Assembly (NCBI GenBank): GCA_023053545.1
Contig: JAKZAN010000146.1
Span: forward strand, 1-64,000
DNA from: Lepidurus packardi
Lineage: Eukaryota; Arthropoda; Branchiopoda; Notostraca; Triopsidae
Reading direction: 5' to 3'
DNA: 64,000 bases
Part shown: positions 25,851-36,855 of the stretch, piece by piece
Layout: each line of letters opens with the position of its first letter
Numbering within the stretch: position 1 is the stretch's first letter
The notes under the pieces: model-generated
What the model saw: the letters and a program-made list of their open reading frames with translations, nothing else
What the model was told of the DNA's origin: nothing
Databases searched by the model: none
Translations under genes and position numbers: made by a program

Positions 25851-25968
25851 GCTGTCGGCCACACTAAGCCAAATGCACCGGATCCCATCCGAACTCCGAA
25901 GTTAAGCGGCTTAAGGCGTGGATAGTACTAAGGTGGGGGACCGCTTGGGAAGTCCACGTGTCGACAGC
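25851..25968 (+). rRNA. 5S ribosomal RNA, copy 1
   Basis: 118 nt. The ends pair (GCTGTCG with CGACAGC, helix I). It contains the eukaryotic 5S core CCCATCCGAACTCCGAAGTT and the internal promoter region around AAGTTAAGCGGC, and is followed by CCCTTTTTTT, a pol III terminator. Confidence 0.95.
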
Positions 25969-26031
25969 CCCCTTTTTTTATGTTGGAGTGGGGGAGACAC
26001 AGCTCAAATAGGGGTTGGATCATGAGCTATC

Positions 26032-26149
26032 GCTGTCGGCCACACTAAGCCAAATGCACCGGATCCCATCCGAACTCCGAAGTTAAGCGGCTTAAGGCGT
26101 GGATAGTACTAAGGTGGGGGACCGCTTGGGAAGTCCACGTGTCGACAGC
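26032..26149 (+). rRNA. 5S ribosomal RNA, copy 2
   Basis: Identical to copy 1 by eye, 181 bp downstream, same spacer and T7 terminator. Confidence 0.95.
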
Positions 26150-26212
26150 CCCCTTTTTTTATGTTGGAGTGGGGGAGACACAGCTCAAATAGGGGTTGGA
26201 TCATGAGCTATC

Positions 26213-26330
26213 GCTGTCGGCCACACTAAGCCAAATGCACCGGATCCCATCCGAACTCCGAAGTTAAGCGGCTTAAGGCGTGGATAGTACTAAGGTGGGG
26301 GACCGCTTGGGAAGTCCACGTGTCGACAGC
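26213..26330 (+). rRNA. 5S ribosomal RNA, copy 3
   Basis: Identical to copy 1 by eye, same 181 bp period and terminator. Confidence 0.95.
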
Positions 26331-26393
26331 CCCCTTTTTTTATGTTGGAGTGGGGGAGACACAGCTCAAATAGGGGTTGGATCATGAGCTATC

Positions 26394-26511
26394 GCTGTCG
26401 GCCACACTAAGCCAAATGCACCGGATCCCATCCGAACTCCGAAGTTAAGCGGCTTAAGGCGTGGATAGTACTAAGGTGGGGGACCGCTTGGGAAGTCCAC
26501 GTGTCGACAGC
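26394..26511 (+). rRNA. 5S ribosomal RNA, copy 4
   Basis: Identical to copy 1 by eye, same 181 bp period and terminator. Confidence 0.95.
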
Positions 26512-26574
26512 CCCCTTTTTTTATGTTGGAGTGGGGGAGACACAGCTCAAATAGGGGTTGGATCATGAGCTATC

Positions 26575-26692
26575 GCTGTCGGCCACACTAAGCCAAATGC
26601 ACCGGATCCCATCCGAACTCCGAAGTTAAGCGGCTTAAGGCGTGGATAGTACTAAGGTGGGGGACCGCTTGGGAAGTCCACGTGTCGACAGC
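26575..26692 (+). rRNA. 5S ribosomal RNA, copy 5
   Basis: Identical to copy 1 by eye, same 181 bp period and terminator. Confidence 0.95.
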
Positions 26693-26755
26693 CCCCTTTT
26701 TTTATGTTGGAGTGGGGGAGACACAGCTCAAATAGGGGTTGGATCATGAGCTATC

Positions 26756-26873
26756 GCTGTCGGCCACACTAAGCCAAATGCACCGGATCCCATCCGAACT
26801 CCGAAGTTAAGCGGCTTAAGGCGTGGATAGTACTAAGGTGGGGGACCGCTTGGGAAGTCCACGTGTCGACAGC
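26756..26873 (+). rRNA. 5S ribosomal RNA, copy 6 (last of array)
   Basis: Same sequence as the other copies. Its terminator has T6 rather than T7, and unique sequence starts right after at about 26884, only ~46 bp from the stop of the convergent hydrolase gene. Confidence 0.95.
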
Positions 26874-26929
26874 CCCCTTTTTTACGAAATGCATATAAAT
26901 CGATAAATGCTGAATTCAATTAGACATGT

Positions 26930-29396
26930 TCACAAGTTGATATCATAGACATGAGGGTGGTTGATCGTGCTGGCGTCCTCGACTAAGCTGCGATCTACCA
27001 TGCCGGTCGCATTTATCGAGAACTCTACCTCCTGCTCTTTTGGTCTGTCGCTTGGCTCGTTCTACGGCTCGGATAGTACCAAACCCTCCTTGTTCTTTAA
27101 TATCCGTGGCGTTATCTCTTTCTAGCACATAACAAACTTTCGCAATAGTGATATTTCATGAGGCTTGAGTTCACCATTATGCCCACATCTGACAGGTAGC
27201 AGGGTGCCCACTTTTCGGTAGGGCTAAACGTGAAGAGTCTCGGAAATCAGCAACCCGAGCTTGGCAAGTTGGGCTGCGATAGCTTTTAAACATCCCGATG
27301 TCTCGCTTTCCGAACGATCCAGGCAGACATTCGAGAGGAACTCTAGCTTTCTAACTGCTTCGTAGATTTTGACCTGCGTTATTTAGGAGAATATAATCAT
27401 GGGGGATTACGATTGTTTGTTCGCGAGGTTTCGAAGAATCCATGTATTCCTCGAGATACGGCCTGTAGGATCCAAAAACCAGCAAGTCCTGCAGGTAGGT
27501 TGTGATCTCATCCTGAACCCTCTCATCTTCGGATGCGTGCGAAAGGAAGTGGTAGTTTCCCGAAACATTGAGGAGCCCTGCTGCGTCCAATTTATCCATG
27601 ACTTCATGGAATTCCTCCTTGAGGGCAGGGTAGATCCGAGAGCGATCCAATACCACTTTTCTAAACTGTTATTTGTCCTGGCTATTGCCGTAGGTGGATA
27701 GCAGATACGATACTGCTTCCTCCATTGTTGTTGTCTAAGGTATTCTCAAGTGGAAAGTCTCAGTTAGTCTTGTAAAAGAAGACTGCTCCGCCTTCTTCGA
27801 GGTCCTGGCGAAGTTCATCGTATTAACAGCAAACGCTTAACAGAAGTCATCGCTCAAAATTCTATTATGTGCCTGATTGCTAGCTTTGATGACGCTCGTC
27901 TTGCTTTGCTTTTTAATGAGAGGCGCTGACGACTTCTGGTAAAGTTGGGCAGACTCATCAATAAGGGTGACGGAGACCTCGCGGAGCTCATTGGGAGGAG
28001 AGCCCAAAGCTGCGATGGAGGATGCTACGCCAGATTTGATCGAAGAGACATTCTTGATGACCTCGTCATAAGGATCACAGATCATGAATTTATCGGAGTG
28101 GACAGACAGATAGAGTTCTGCGTAATTCCTACGATCTCTGAAGAAAAGAATTTTCATCAGGAACGTCAAGAATTTCCCGTAATCTCTGGCCATCGAATCC
28201 AGAGCGTAGAAAGTGCGATCCACCACGAGTTTGGGAATTTGCGCTGCAGAAGCCACATACACTGCTGCCGGACCTCCGATCGAGTAACCGTGTACGACCT
28301 CGATTTCGTATCCGTTTCCACTGAGATATCCGTAAACTGCCAGAGCATCCTTCTAGCTGCTGGAAAGGCTTGGGGAGCCCGTAGAGAAGCCATATCCTCG
28401 GTAGTTCCACAACGCAATTTTAAAGCCCTGTACACATGTGTAGAATTACTTGTTACGTTATCAATGTAGAAGGGAATGTAGCGAGTTTCCAGAGCGAACA
28501 ACTGCATGAATGCGCCGTTGGGGTTGCAGATCAGCACTGTCTTCTTACTTGCGAGTGGTTACCGACGCTTCGATCCTTCAATAACGGTCCTGTAAAAGCA
28601 TCGCAGATTGAATCAGAAAATATTACAGTTCGAGCTTCTCGCCGTCGGCTGTCAACACGGTATGCTGCGTATAGTGGAATAGGGAATCGTAGGCGTAGTA
28701 CCCGAAGTTCAGTTCGTAGAGCTTCTCGCCCCAAGTCTGGAACTTAAAACTATCCCAATAGCCTTGAGGAGGCACAAACTCCAACAACACCCCTTCTAAC
28801 TCAGTCAAGAGCGTCATAAACCGTGCGAGTTTGTTGCCTGAAGGCAGTGCGATTTCGGCGGTAGCACTATAGCCGTTGAGGAAATTGCTTATGGTCATTT
28901 GTCCTTCAGTAACTTTCTCGTACTAGTCGAGCACTGATCGAAATAAGGCTAGCAAACGGTGCTTTTTTGGAGATAGCTGTCCTGAATGTTAATATTTGGA
29001 ATACATGCCAATGAACTGTGCTATGTAATGCTAGAAGCCGGCCAGGTGCGAACGATCGTTCGGGCGGATTCCTGTATGCAGATAGCCGTGTAGAGACTCA
29101 AGGACACCAACAATGCATGCGTCTGTGCTTTTGAGCATGTCAGACGAATAGCTGAGCTCAACGCTACCTTTGAAATACTTAAAGGCGCCTGGATACATGA
29201 GAGCAGTGCCGAAGGTGTGGGCGAGCTTGAGAAAGCCTGCTAGCATGAGCAGGATGACTATGGTAGAAGAATCGATCAGGAAGTAGATGGCAGCGTAGAC
29301 ACTGTAGATGGCAAGACAGAGGAGGGCAAGGAGGAGGAGACGTATGATATAGTATTGGGAAGATTTCTCGAGGGGTTCGCGGTGTAGTAGCTTCAT
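26930..29396 (-). CDS. Membrane-anchored alpha/beta hydrolase (787 aa)
   Basis: Four exons; introns 28590-28626 (37 nt), 28428-28456 (29 nt) and 27374-27410 (37 nt), all phase-correct. The N terminus has about three hydrophobic segments (residues ~17-75, e.g. LLLLALLCLAIYSVYAAIYF), then a ~200-residue unknown domain. The hydrolase core follows: VLICNPNGAFMQLF, ALWNYRGYGFSTGSPS, VVHGYSIGG with nucleophile Ser350, LVVDRTFYALDSMA and CDPYDEVI, a likely catalytic Asp. The CNPN..., YRGYG and DRTF blocks are shared by a BEM46/ABHD-like group common in ciliates. A helical C-terminal third is unrecognised. Substrate unknown; probably acts at an internal or plasma membrane. Confidence 0.85.
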
Positions 29397-29545
29397 GGCG
29401 GAAGAGGGAGTCCTGACTTTTGTTTGGTTTAAACGATTATTAGAATGGTTTAGGTAGATTCATGAAATGAGCTGTCGTCAATATTCTGGCTGCACACCAT
29501 AGCAATCTGACCCTATATTTTTAATCGGTATTTGCCTGGAGACCA

Positions 29546-31786
29546 ATGAGTGCCCGTCTTTGCCTACTATTCTGCCTCCTCGCCGTCGTCTTCTCTGCCT
29601 AATTTCTCGACTACACCGTATAAAACACCCTCCGCTGCCAGAAGGTCGATGTCGCATCTTAGGAACAGATGTGGTAACTAGCCCCCTTCAACTATCTCAT
29701 TACTCCTCTAGGAAGATACTAATTCTCCACAAAATCGACCAGTACTGGTTCATCATCGTTGGCCCCATTTCTCTGTTCTTCAGTCTGTCTGTGATGTTGA
29801 GCTTCCTCGTCCCCGATACCAGGACTGCCCCTGCAGACATCATATTCGCCATTGCTTTCTTCGACTCAGTCCTAATAATCAGTGTCATAACACAAGGAGG
29901 TAAGCCTTGTTCATTCCATAATTAAGCAAGCATACTTTTACTAGCATGATTAAACTCAAGTCCCCTCCGACTTCTCCGCATTCTGTCAAGCATCGGGGGT
30001 GCTTAACGTTATTGGGCTCGCAGGCCTCACTCTCTACGATATAATTTTCAGTGTTTTTCTCGCCTACTCGATCCGTCACACGCTGAAAGGCCGGTTTTTT
30101 ACCAAGACCCAATACCATGCCTTCAGCCTGTTTTGCATAGTACTGACTGTATCGTCCATCAGTCTATCCAACAGCACTGGCCGAAGCCTGGGAGGAGTTT
30201 GTGCATTGCGGTATTCGGACGCGTCGCCTTTTCTGTATCTAGCTGGAGCGATTGTGCTAGGGCTTATTGCAACCATTTCTGTGACGATGTTCAGAAAAGG
30301 TATCCCGAAGAACAGCTTCTTCCGACAGCAGAGTGTATACAAGTACTACTACTTCTATGTTGGCCTAGTGGCTACTGTCCAACTACTGATCAGTTTCTCC
30401 TACTTCATCGGCTATGCAAACTGCAGCTCCAACAACCCTGACCCGATGCTCATGATCTCGGTGACCATTGGCAACTGCTTCCAGACAGTGCATCCTTTTC
30501 TCCTGGCATTCATCCGCTACAAACATCCAGGCATCAAACGAGCTGTTAGAGATTTGTTTAAAAGGAAACGCCGGCTCTAAGACTCGGATATTGATGCTAT
30601 CATTGCTATGGACTCCCCAAACAAGACCCAGCCAGTCGAATACAATTGGTTGGGGTCACTTCTGGAGTCCATCAGAGGCAGCCAGGTTTATTCCTTCCTC
30701 ATTGGTATCCTCATTGCACACTCAGAATATGAGCCCTCCCTCATGTTCTCTTAGGTTAACTTCTCCACCCACTATTCATTCAGGCTCGATTAGTACACTG
30801 CAGACCTCTACTTATAGCGATGCAGGTCCAACCAATAGAACCGAGTCGTCACCCGCGAATTAGGTGGTCTCAAACCCCTCGACTATGAGGTGACAAGCTA
30901 CTGCCCCGGCATTTTCAGCTACTTACTTAAGGCTACGTAGCCTGACGTGCGGATGGAGAAGTCTCTGAACATCAAGTAGAACAGCGAAACTATCAAGAAG
31001 GTGGCTGAAGTGGAGGGTGGGAAAAGTGGTGAATTCTTCTTCTTCTCGTACGATCACCAGATCATATTCAAAACAGTGAAGAAGCACGAGGCTGACCTTT
31101 ACCTAAGCCGTATCCGAGACTTCGTTTAGCATTTCCGCGAAAACGAGCACAGTTTGATAGTCAAGCTACTCGGAGTCTACCGGTTCAGGAGGTTGGACGT
31201 CCGAGAGGAGGACATATACATGATTGTCCAAAAGAACATGGCTATGTGCGAACGCACCTACATCGAGAGGATTTTCGACCTCAAAGGATCCAAGTACAAC
31301 CGATAGGTCCTCAAAGGTCCACAGATTAAGGAACTTACCCATCTGACTCTGATGGATGTGGACTTTATGAAGACTGAAAAGAGCCTGGACATATCTGCCC
31401 TCGCGGCGAGGAATGTGGCACGCATCTTGGAGCGAGACGTCAAGTTCCTGAGCAGTCTAGATGTGATGGACTACTCTTTCCTGGCCATAAAAATCGACTG
31501 GGGGAACAGAGCTTTCGCGGAGGAGAAAAGCATTGAGCAGATTCTGCCAGAAAATGTGGATATGTTTCAGGTGGTGGCCTCGGAGACACAGCAAGGCATG
31601 TACTACCACTTCGGGATCATCGACTATCTTCAGCAGTGGAACTTCGTGAAGAAGACAGAGAACCTGATCAAGAAGATCATAACGACGGAGTTCGAGCAGT
31701 CGATAGTGACTGTGGAAGAACCCAAATATTACGGCGAGAGGCTGGTGTCCTTCATCCGGTCGATCCTGCCGCTAGCCAACTAGTGA
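29546..31786 (+). CDS. GPCR-phosphatidylinositol phosphate kinase fusion (713 aa)
   Basis: Three exons; introns 29674-29711 (38 nt) and 29900-29960 (61 nt). A signal peptide (residues 1-18) is followed by seven hydrophobic segments to about residue 310, ending in a basic tail (RAVRDLFKRKRRL). The C-terminal PIPK domain has SGEFFFFSYDHQIIFKT (~459), MYMIVQ-like strand, IFDLKGSKYNRE (~543) and MDYSFLAIKID (~607). A TAG gives the Glu of the NRE block, conserved in PIP kinases. The GPCR-PIPK architecture is known from amoebae, oomycetes and other protists; the kinase would make PI(4,5)P2 or an isomer under control of the receptor half. The final codons are TAG TGA. Ligand unknown. Confidence 0.92.
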
Positions 31787-32039
31787 TTTTCGTATATCGG
31801 CTATACCACAAAGGAGAGTTGAGTTTTGTTTTGCACCGGTTCCCGCAATTTTATTCAAAGAGAACCAGGCGATAACCTTTGATTTTATTATTTTATTTAG
31901 TTTAGAAATTGCAGGAAAAACAGACCCGACCTCAGTCCCAGCCCAACTGCCGCTCGACTGCCTGTCTCTCGACTGGCCATCCGCCAGCACCGAGCTTAGC
32001 ACCCACAACCTCCGTCCGGTCTGCCTGCATATTAGTATT

Positions 32040-33127
32040 TCATGAAGAGCAACCGAACTATAGCAGTTCGTCGATTGCTTGGAGATAGCTCTGTTTGCTC
32101 TCGAACTCTGCATGTTGAGAAACAGGGTGTGACTCTCCGTGGTCGCTCAGGCCAGTATCAACTGTCTTCTCCCAGGCTGAGGATTTGGCTGCGTCATAAC
32201 ATTGACTCTCGTCCGACCTGTGCTTATCCATCCGATCATTTCCAATTGAATAAGTGAATACCTTTTGAATCTTTTGCAAGGCAACGAGTATTCCTCCTCG
32301 CCGATTGGCTACAAGGGTCGGAACAGAGTCCGCATCAAGTCTTCGTGCTCTTCTTTGAAGGGGTTGAACATGGAGGGCTTAGCCTCAGGTTCGGGTTGGC
32401 TGTGTGGAGCAGGAACAGCGATAGATACTTTGTTTAATTTTTTGGGGGCGACCTTGCGAGTCTTCTACTTGGCGAAGTCCTTGCATGCTTGGGCGATGAG
32501 GCCGGTATACTTGTTCTTTTGGACTTTCTGTTTGTGGGCAGGGTGGTTGATGTGCTTTAAAGTAGGAAGAAGCAGTTATAAAGTAATGGGTTTAAAAGAG
32601 TGAAGAGTACTTCGAGGTAGCTGTCGTAGGAACTGCTGCAGACACTGCATTTGTTTCCTTGCGTGGAAGGTTTCGGAATATACTATCGGGCCAACAAAAC
32701 GGACATAAGAATGACAATCTCATACCAGTGTCGTGACTTCTGCGGTGGCCATCTGCACAGCTTCCTCGAAGTGCCTGCGGTACTCACTGTCTTCTTTGCA
32801 AAGCTCCGCCTACTCCAATCAGAACATGAACCTCAAAAATAACGTACAAGGTCGCAGGCAGCCACGAAGAGTGGTGTGTAGTGCTTGCCGTCGGAGTTGA
32901 GCTGCGGGTGTCGGGAGAGGACGCATGCGGCTTGGGCCCTGGATAGGAATTCGAAAGGCGATAGGGAAGGAGAGTGTGAGGGAGGGATGTTACTGGCTGG
33001 GGAGGCAGAAAGTCACGGGATGACGGTAATATACATTATTTTATATTGGTTTTAGGGAGAAGACAGCCCGGCCCTGGTCACCTGTGAGGGTGGCGGCTAG
33101 TGGGTCAGTGTCTGCTTGGCCTTTCAT
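32040..33127 (-). CDS. Dbf4-type zinc finger protein, candidate CDC7 regulatory subunit (283 aa)
   Basis: Six exons with five introns: 32939-32993, 32810-32847, 32683-32725, 32555-32610 and 32218-32261 (38-56 nt). With all removed the frame is open for 284 codons. The central motif NKCSVCSSSYDSYLEHINHP..H fits C-x2-C-x9-H-x5-H exactly, the zinc finger of Dbf4, and is split by the fourth intron. Dbf4 activates the Cdc7 kinase at replication origins. No convincing BRCT or motif M was seen, so the protein may instead be another CCHH finger protein. The first exon boundary is the least certain part of the model. Confidence 0.65.
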
Positions 33128-33630
33128 AAAACTAATATAAAAAATGTATTATTATTATCGTCATAAACAGAATTTCTCACTATTTTGTCTCACAACGAAT
33201 CTCGATCCCATTTCGCTTTTGCTTTGCCGCCTTTCAACACTCCCACCCTCCCTACTAGCCCACATTCCCGGACTTTCGACGGCTTCCCTGGCTTCATTTG
33301 CGAGCCAGCACCAGACCCGTCAGCAGATAAGGGCTCCCCGTATTTCTGATCATTTTGGATGCCAGCGGGTTATATGTCTTGGAGAAGGGGAACTTGTATT
33401 TTAATTTAGCATGGCATACTCTGGAGGTGTATAGTGCAAGATACTGATTAGTAGTACAGGAAAGTCCTACCTGTGCTCTATAAAATGTACCGACTGCTAC
33501 AATGCAGCTTCAAAATTAAGGATGTGCATGCCGTTCTCCCAGATTTAAGTGTGCCTATTACAATCCTTCGATCCCTTTCAATCCAAGGCAGTCGATTGAC
33601 TCATTACATAGAATACGTACTCGCCTAACA
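33128..33630. other. Intergenic region, no supported gene
   Basis: A 151-codon frame on the + strand (about 33144-33599) is open in this code but has no recognisable domain and a composition like non-coding DNA. A (TAT)n-like AT-rich run at 33144-33160 probably belongs to the promoter of the Dbf4-type gene. Confidence 0.4.
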
Positions 33631-34053
33631 TCATAGTAGCCGCATCAGCCTCCGATGGACCAGCTGCATCCCTTCACGGTCCATCCCCTGTTCCTGCCGC
33701 TAGATTGATCGTCTGATCCGCCTTCCCAACTCTACATAATCTTCATCGTTCTTCTGCCGCTTCAAGTCCATCCGATTCTTATGTTCCTTCTCCCTGATGT
33801 CCTTACTATTTACCTCTTCTTTTCCATCAACACTCACGTCTTCAGGCATTTCTCTGTTCGACTACCCTCGTCTCGTGACAATTATTTCTGGCAGAGATGA
33901 CTTCCGAACAATATCACGAACTGCATCTCTCGATGACTTCACATCAATCGAAGGGCGGAATGACCGGCTGACTTTTCCGACTAGGCGAGCAGGTCTGAAG
34001 GTGGCTCCGGCAATTATCTTGAAATTAGGCGAGACGCGGACGGGGTCGAACAT
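33631..34053 (-). CDS. Hypothetical basic protein (140 aa)
   Basis: ATG 34053 to TGA 33631-33633, 141 codons, two TAG codons as Glu. The N-terminal half is Arg/Ser/Val rich (possible beta strands); the C-terminal half is highly charged and likely helical (EKEHKNRMDLKRQK). No known domain. Amino-acid composition and the clear helical segment favour a real gene, but no homologue is recognised. Confidence 0.45.
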
Positions 34054-34363
34054 CTACTAGTGCTTCTGGGTGATTGAAGGCAGGAGGAAGGGTATCTTAT
34101 GGGTCGGGCGTTGGGAGGAAGGGTTGTCATTGGGGTGTGGGTCGTGTGAAATATACTTGGGTACTCTGTTTCTGGTCTTCATGGAGAAGGGTTTATTGGT
34201 GAGTTTTTATTGAGCATATAAAATTGGTGGGGCGGGGATGGCTGATATGATTATGGGGTATGGTCCTGTCAATACCAGTATGGATTCAGGAGTAAGTATT
34301 TGAATCTGGCAACCAAGTTAATACGTCGATACCCTGCTAACAATCATCCTTTAATTTTTAATT
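34054..34363. other. Intergenic region between divergent genes
   Basis: Holds the promoters of the minus-strand hypothetical gene and of the NAD(P)HX dehydratase gene. A gcatataaaattgg element near 34215 is TATA-like. No gene seen. Confidence 0.4.
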
Positions 34364-35317
34364 ATGAATCAGGAACTCGCCCGCAAACTCCTCGCAGTCA
34401 TCCCCAAGCTCTCTTCCAAATCCATCAAGGGACAGAATGGCAGGATCGGCATCATTGGAGGCAGCTTCGAATTCACCGGTGCTCCTTTCTACAGTGCTAT
34501 CAGCGCACTCAAGGTAGGCGCAGACATGGCTCACATATTCTGTGCTAAGTCTGCTGCCCTGCCCATCAAAGCCTACTCCCCCGAATCCATCGTGCATCCC
34601 GTCTTCACCCTTTCTGATGACATAGACCATGAAGCCTCAGAAGAAGAACTGCGAAAGATGCATGCCCAGTGGCTCGACAAAATAGGTGCTTGGAAGAATG
34701 CAATCACAGGATGGGTCATTGGCCCAGGGCTTGGGCGCGATCGACACATGGACACTTTCTTCCCACACCTCGTGGAGAGCTTCTCAGACAACACTCTTCT
34801 GGTGTTTGATGCTGATGGGATATTCTACCTTTGCCAGCACCCCCACCTGCTAAAGACTCTGAAACGATTCCGAGTTATACTGACCCCAAATCACAAAGAA
34901 TTCAAGTACCTAAATAACCACCTCAAAATAGAGCTAGGTGAAAACCCCCCTGTCCCTGGGTAAATCGTATCTCCTATTCCCAGCATCGACTACCATGAAG
35001 ATTTCAATATGCTCGTCAAGGGAGAGTATGATTACTTCCTCACAAATAAATAATGTTTTGGCATCTGGGTGCCTGGGGGCAACAAGCGCTGTGGTGGTGT
35101 AGGAGATCTAGTTGCAGGAGCAACAGTAGCCTGCAGTGGCTGGAACTTTGAGTATGGGCCTATTCTGGCATCACTCGTGATAAGGACTGCAACAAAGGCA
35201 GCCTATGAGGAATAAGGACGTAGTTTGACGGCCCCTTCGATCGTGAAGCACATCGGGAAGTCATTCACAAAGGTTGAGAGTATGCTGGAGGAGATAGCGA
35301 GGGAACAAAAGGAGTGA
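34364..35317 (+). CDS. NAXD: ATP-dependent (S)-NAD(P)H-hydrate dehydratase (317 aa)
   Basis: Carbohydrate-kinase-like (YjeF C-terminal) fold. Family blocks: GRIGIIGGSFEFTGAPFYSA, ALKVGADMAHIFC, AYSPESIVHPVF, WVIGPGLGRD, DADGIFYL, VILTPNHKEF and GNKRCGGVGDLVAGA, which forms the nucleotide-binding end. The enzyme repairs hydrated NADH/NADPH using ATP. The product is cytosolic or mitochondrial; no clear targeting peptide was seen. Single exon, three or more TAA/TAG read as Glu, stop TGA 35315. Confidence 0.95.
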
Positions 35318-35474
35318 GAGAAGGATAAGAACCAATTAAGCAGAACATCCAATTTCTGAGAGAGAACACCAAAGGTTTAGTGATTTCTGTGTTCTCCTTA
35401 GAGAATTTTTGAAAGTCCGCAGTGCTTTATTTAATATTAGCCAATCCCAAAGGACAACTTGCATTCACAACTCC

Positions 35475-36326
35475 ATGTAAGAGATTTCATCAGTCATTAA
35501 CGACATCGTCGCCAATCCCGACAACTACACCAAGAAGAGTCGTCTAGACTCCCAGCTCAAGGCCATCGAAGACATGTATTCTCTCTCTTTTTACTCCCAA
35601 TATCATGTTACGCGTCCGTAACGACTTAAGACTTTTGAAGAGAGACATCGATGCCCTCAATGCAACATTACTCCCTTAATTAAGGCTCAACCAGCTCACT
35701 CCCGATTCTGTTTAGCGCAAACCCTTCCCTAATCTCTACCTCGATACCAATCCAAAGTAACAAATTCTCTCGAGGACGATTCCCGAATGGATTAATATAG
35801 ATCTTATGTCAAGCAGACCAGGCTGCCGAGCCCTGAAGTTGAGTCAGTCAAACACCCTCCATTCGTATCGCAGAGAGACAATACCTGGGACATCAATGCC
35901 AACACAAAGGGAAATGCCGAACCTCAGAATATCTTGATTAGCGAAACTTCTACCAACTTTGCACACATGCTTAATAGTACAAAACAGAAAAACTTCCTGG
36001 GCGAAACCAAAGCCACATTCCCCACCATCGTCTATGAAGGGAAGCAGGAACATCCACTGTTAGGTTGCTTCTCGACCAATCAGAACAAATTCGAGACCAC
36101 GATGCAGTAGCTAGGAGGGATCAAAGACATCTTGCAGAGGTCTGGCATGGACGGAACACTGCTGGAGCAGAAACGCAGATTATACGAGGAGTCATTCAAG
36201 AAGTACGCCAGTTTCGTAGAGAGGCCTCTCCTGAAAAGCAACACCCGGAACGTAGTAATTTAGCCTCCAAAGGTGGAACCAGTCGTGGAAATGAAGAACC
36301 CCTTTTTGCCCCGACATCTGCAGTGA
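35475..36326 (+). CDS. Hypothetical protein (250 aa), three exons
   Basis: ATG 35475, introns 35576-35630 (55 nt) and 35757-35800 (44 nt, branch-like TTAAT near the end), TGA 36324. Removing both introns gives one open frame of 251 codons. The N terminus is helical (SRLDSQLKAIED...), the middle polar, and the C terminus contains two Lys-rich helices (GGIKDILQRSGMDG, RRLYEESFKKYASF). I recognise no family. The splice signals and frame continuity make the gene itself likely. Confidence 0.6.
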
Positions 36327-36384
36327 CAATTCGAGTATTGATTGACTATAGTTATTTAGGATGTGGGTCATGCAGTCTATGAAC

Positions 36385-36700
36385 TCATCCGCCGTGCAGA
36401 GTGGAGATGAAACTGATTTTGTTGTTATGTTCGAGTTCGCTTTTTTCCTTGCCGAGTAGTTCCCAGTCGACTTCATCCACCAACACCAGGATTCCTGGAC
36501 GTCTGATAAGATTGCCAAAAAGAGTATTACATTTTGTTGTTGGCCCAGAACATATCAACTTTGTCCTTGGTGGCGTGCTATTTGCCCAGTATATCGATGA
36601 GTTGGCCGAGGCAAGTCCCTTCCGGCACTTCGAGTCTGAGTTCTTTCTGATTGGAGAAGACGAGGTCGAGCCCTCCGCTAAAATCTACAACGATTTTCAT
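36385..36700 (-). CDS. URM1: Ubiquitin-related modifier URM1 (95 aa)
   Basis: Two exons, intron 36503-36530 (28 nt). The product starts [15 protein letters not shown] and ends [19 protein letters not shown] ... [10 protein letters not shown] with the terminal Gly-Gly. These are the signature blocks of URM1. URM1 is the sulfur carrier for 2-thiolation of wobble uridine in tRNAs and can also conjugate to proteins. Length (95 aa) matches the family. The stop TGA directly follows the GG, so no processing is needed. Confidence 0.95.
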
Positions 36701-36855
36701 GTGTTATTCTCTTATAGTCTACAACGTTGCGTTAATATTAGGAGCCATACATCATCGCCAATCTCTGGTTGAGTTCTTTCTAAGTAAATATAACCCTTCG
36801 TCATGACTTGATAATCACTAAATATCTTTATTTCTTAGGCAACATCTCCATTTCT

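Larger units (their letters stand above)
25809..26883 (+). repeat. Tandem array of six 5S rDNA units, 181 bp each
   Basis: Six units of exactly 181 bp begin at a ggggg run (25809, 25990, 26171 and so on). Each has a ~42 bp upstream spacer, the 118 nt 5S gene, a C5T7 terminator-like tail and a short tail. By eye the units are identical, spacers included; the last has T6 instead of T7 and then unique sequence. The identity implies recent expansion or active homogenisation. An assembler could have miscounted the copies. Confidence 0.95.

Noticed and set aside
25809-26883. CRISPR-like repeat array
   Set aside because: Repeats are 181 bp units without variable spacers and contain a 5S rRNA gene.
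30700-30721. About 21 nt GT...AG segment in the GPCR-PIPK gene as an intron
   Set aside because: Length is a multiple of three with no stop; both readings stay in frame, and the simpler continuous reading was kept.
33144-33599. 151-codon frame on the + strand as a gene
   Set aside because: With a single stop codon such lengths are expected by chance; no domain and unstructured composition.
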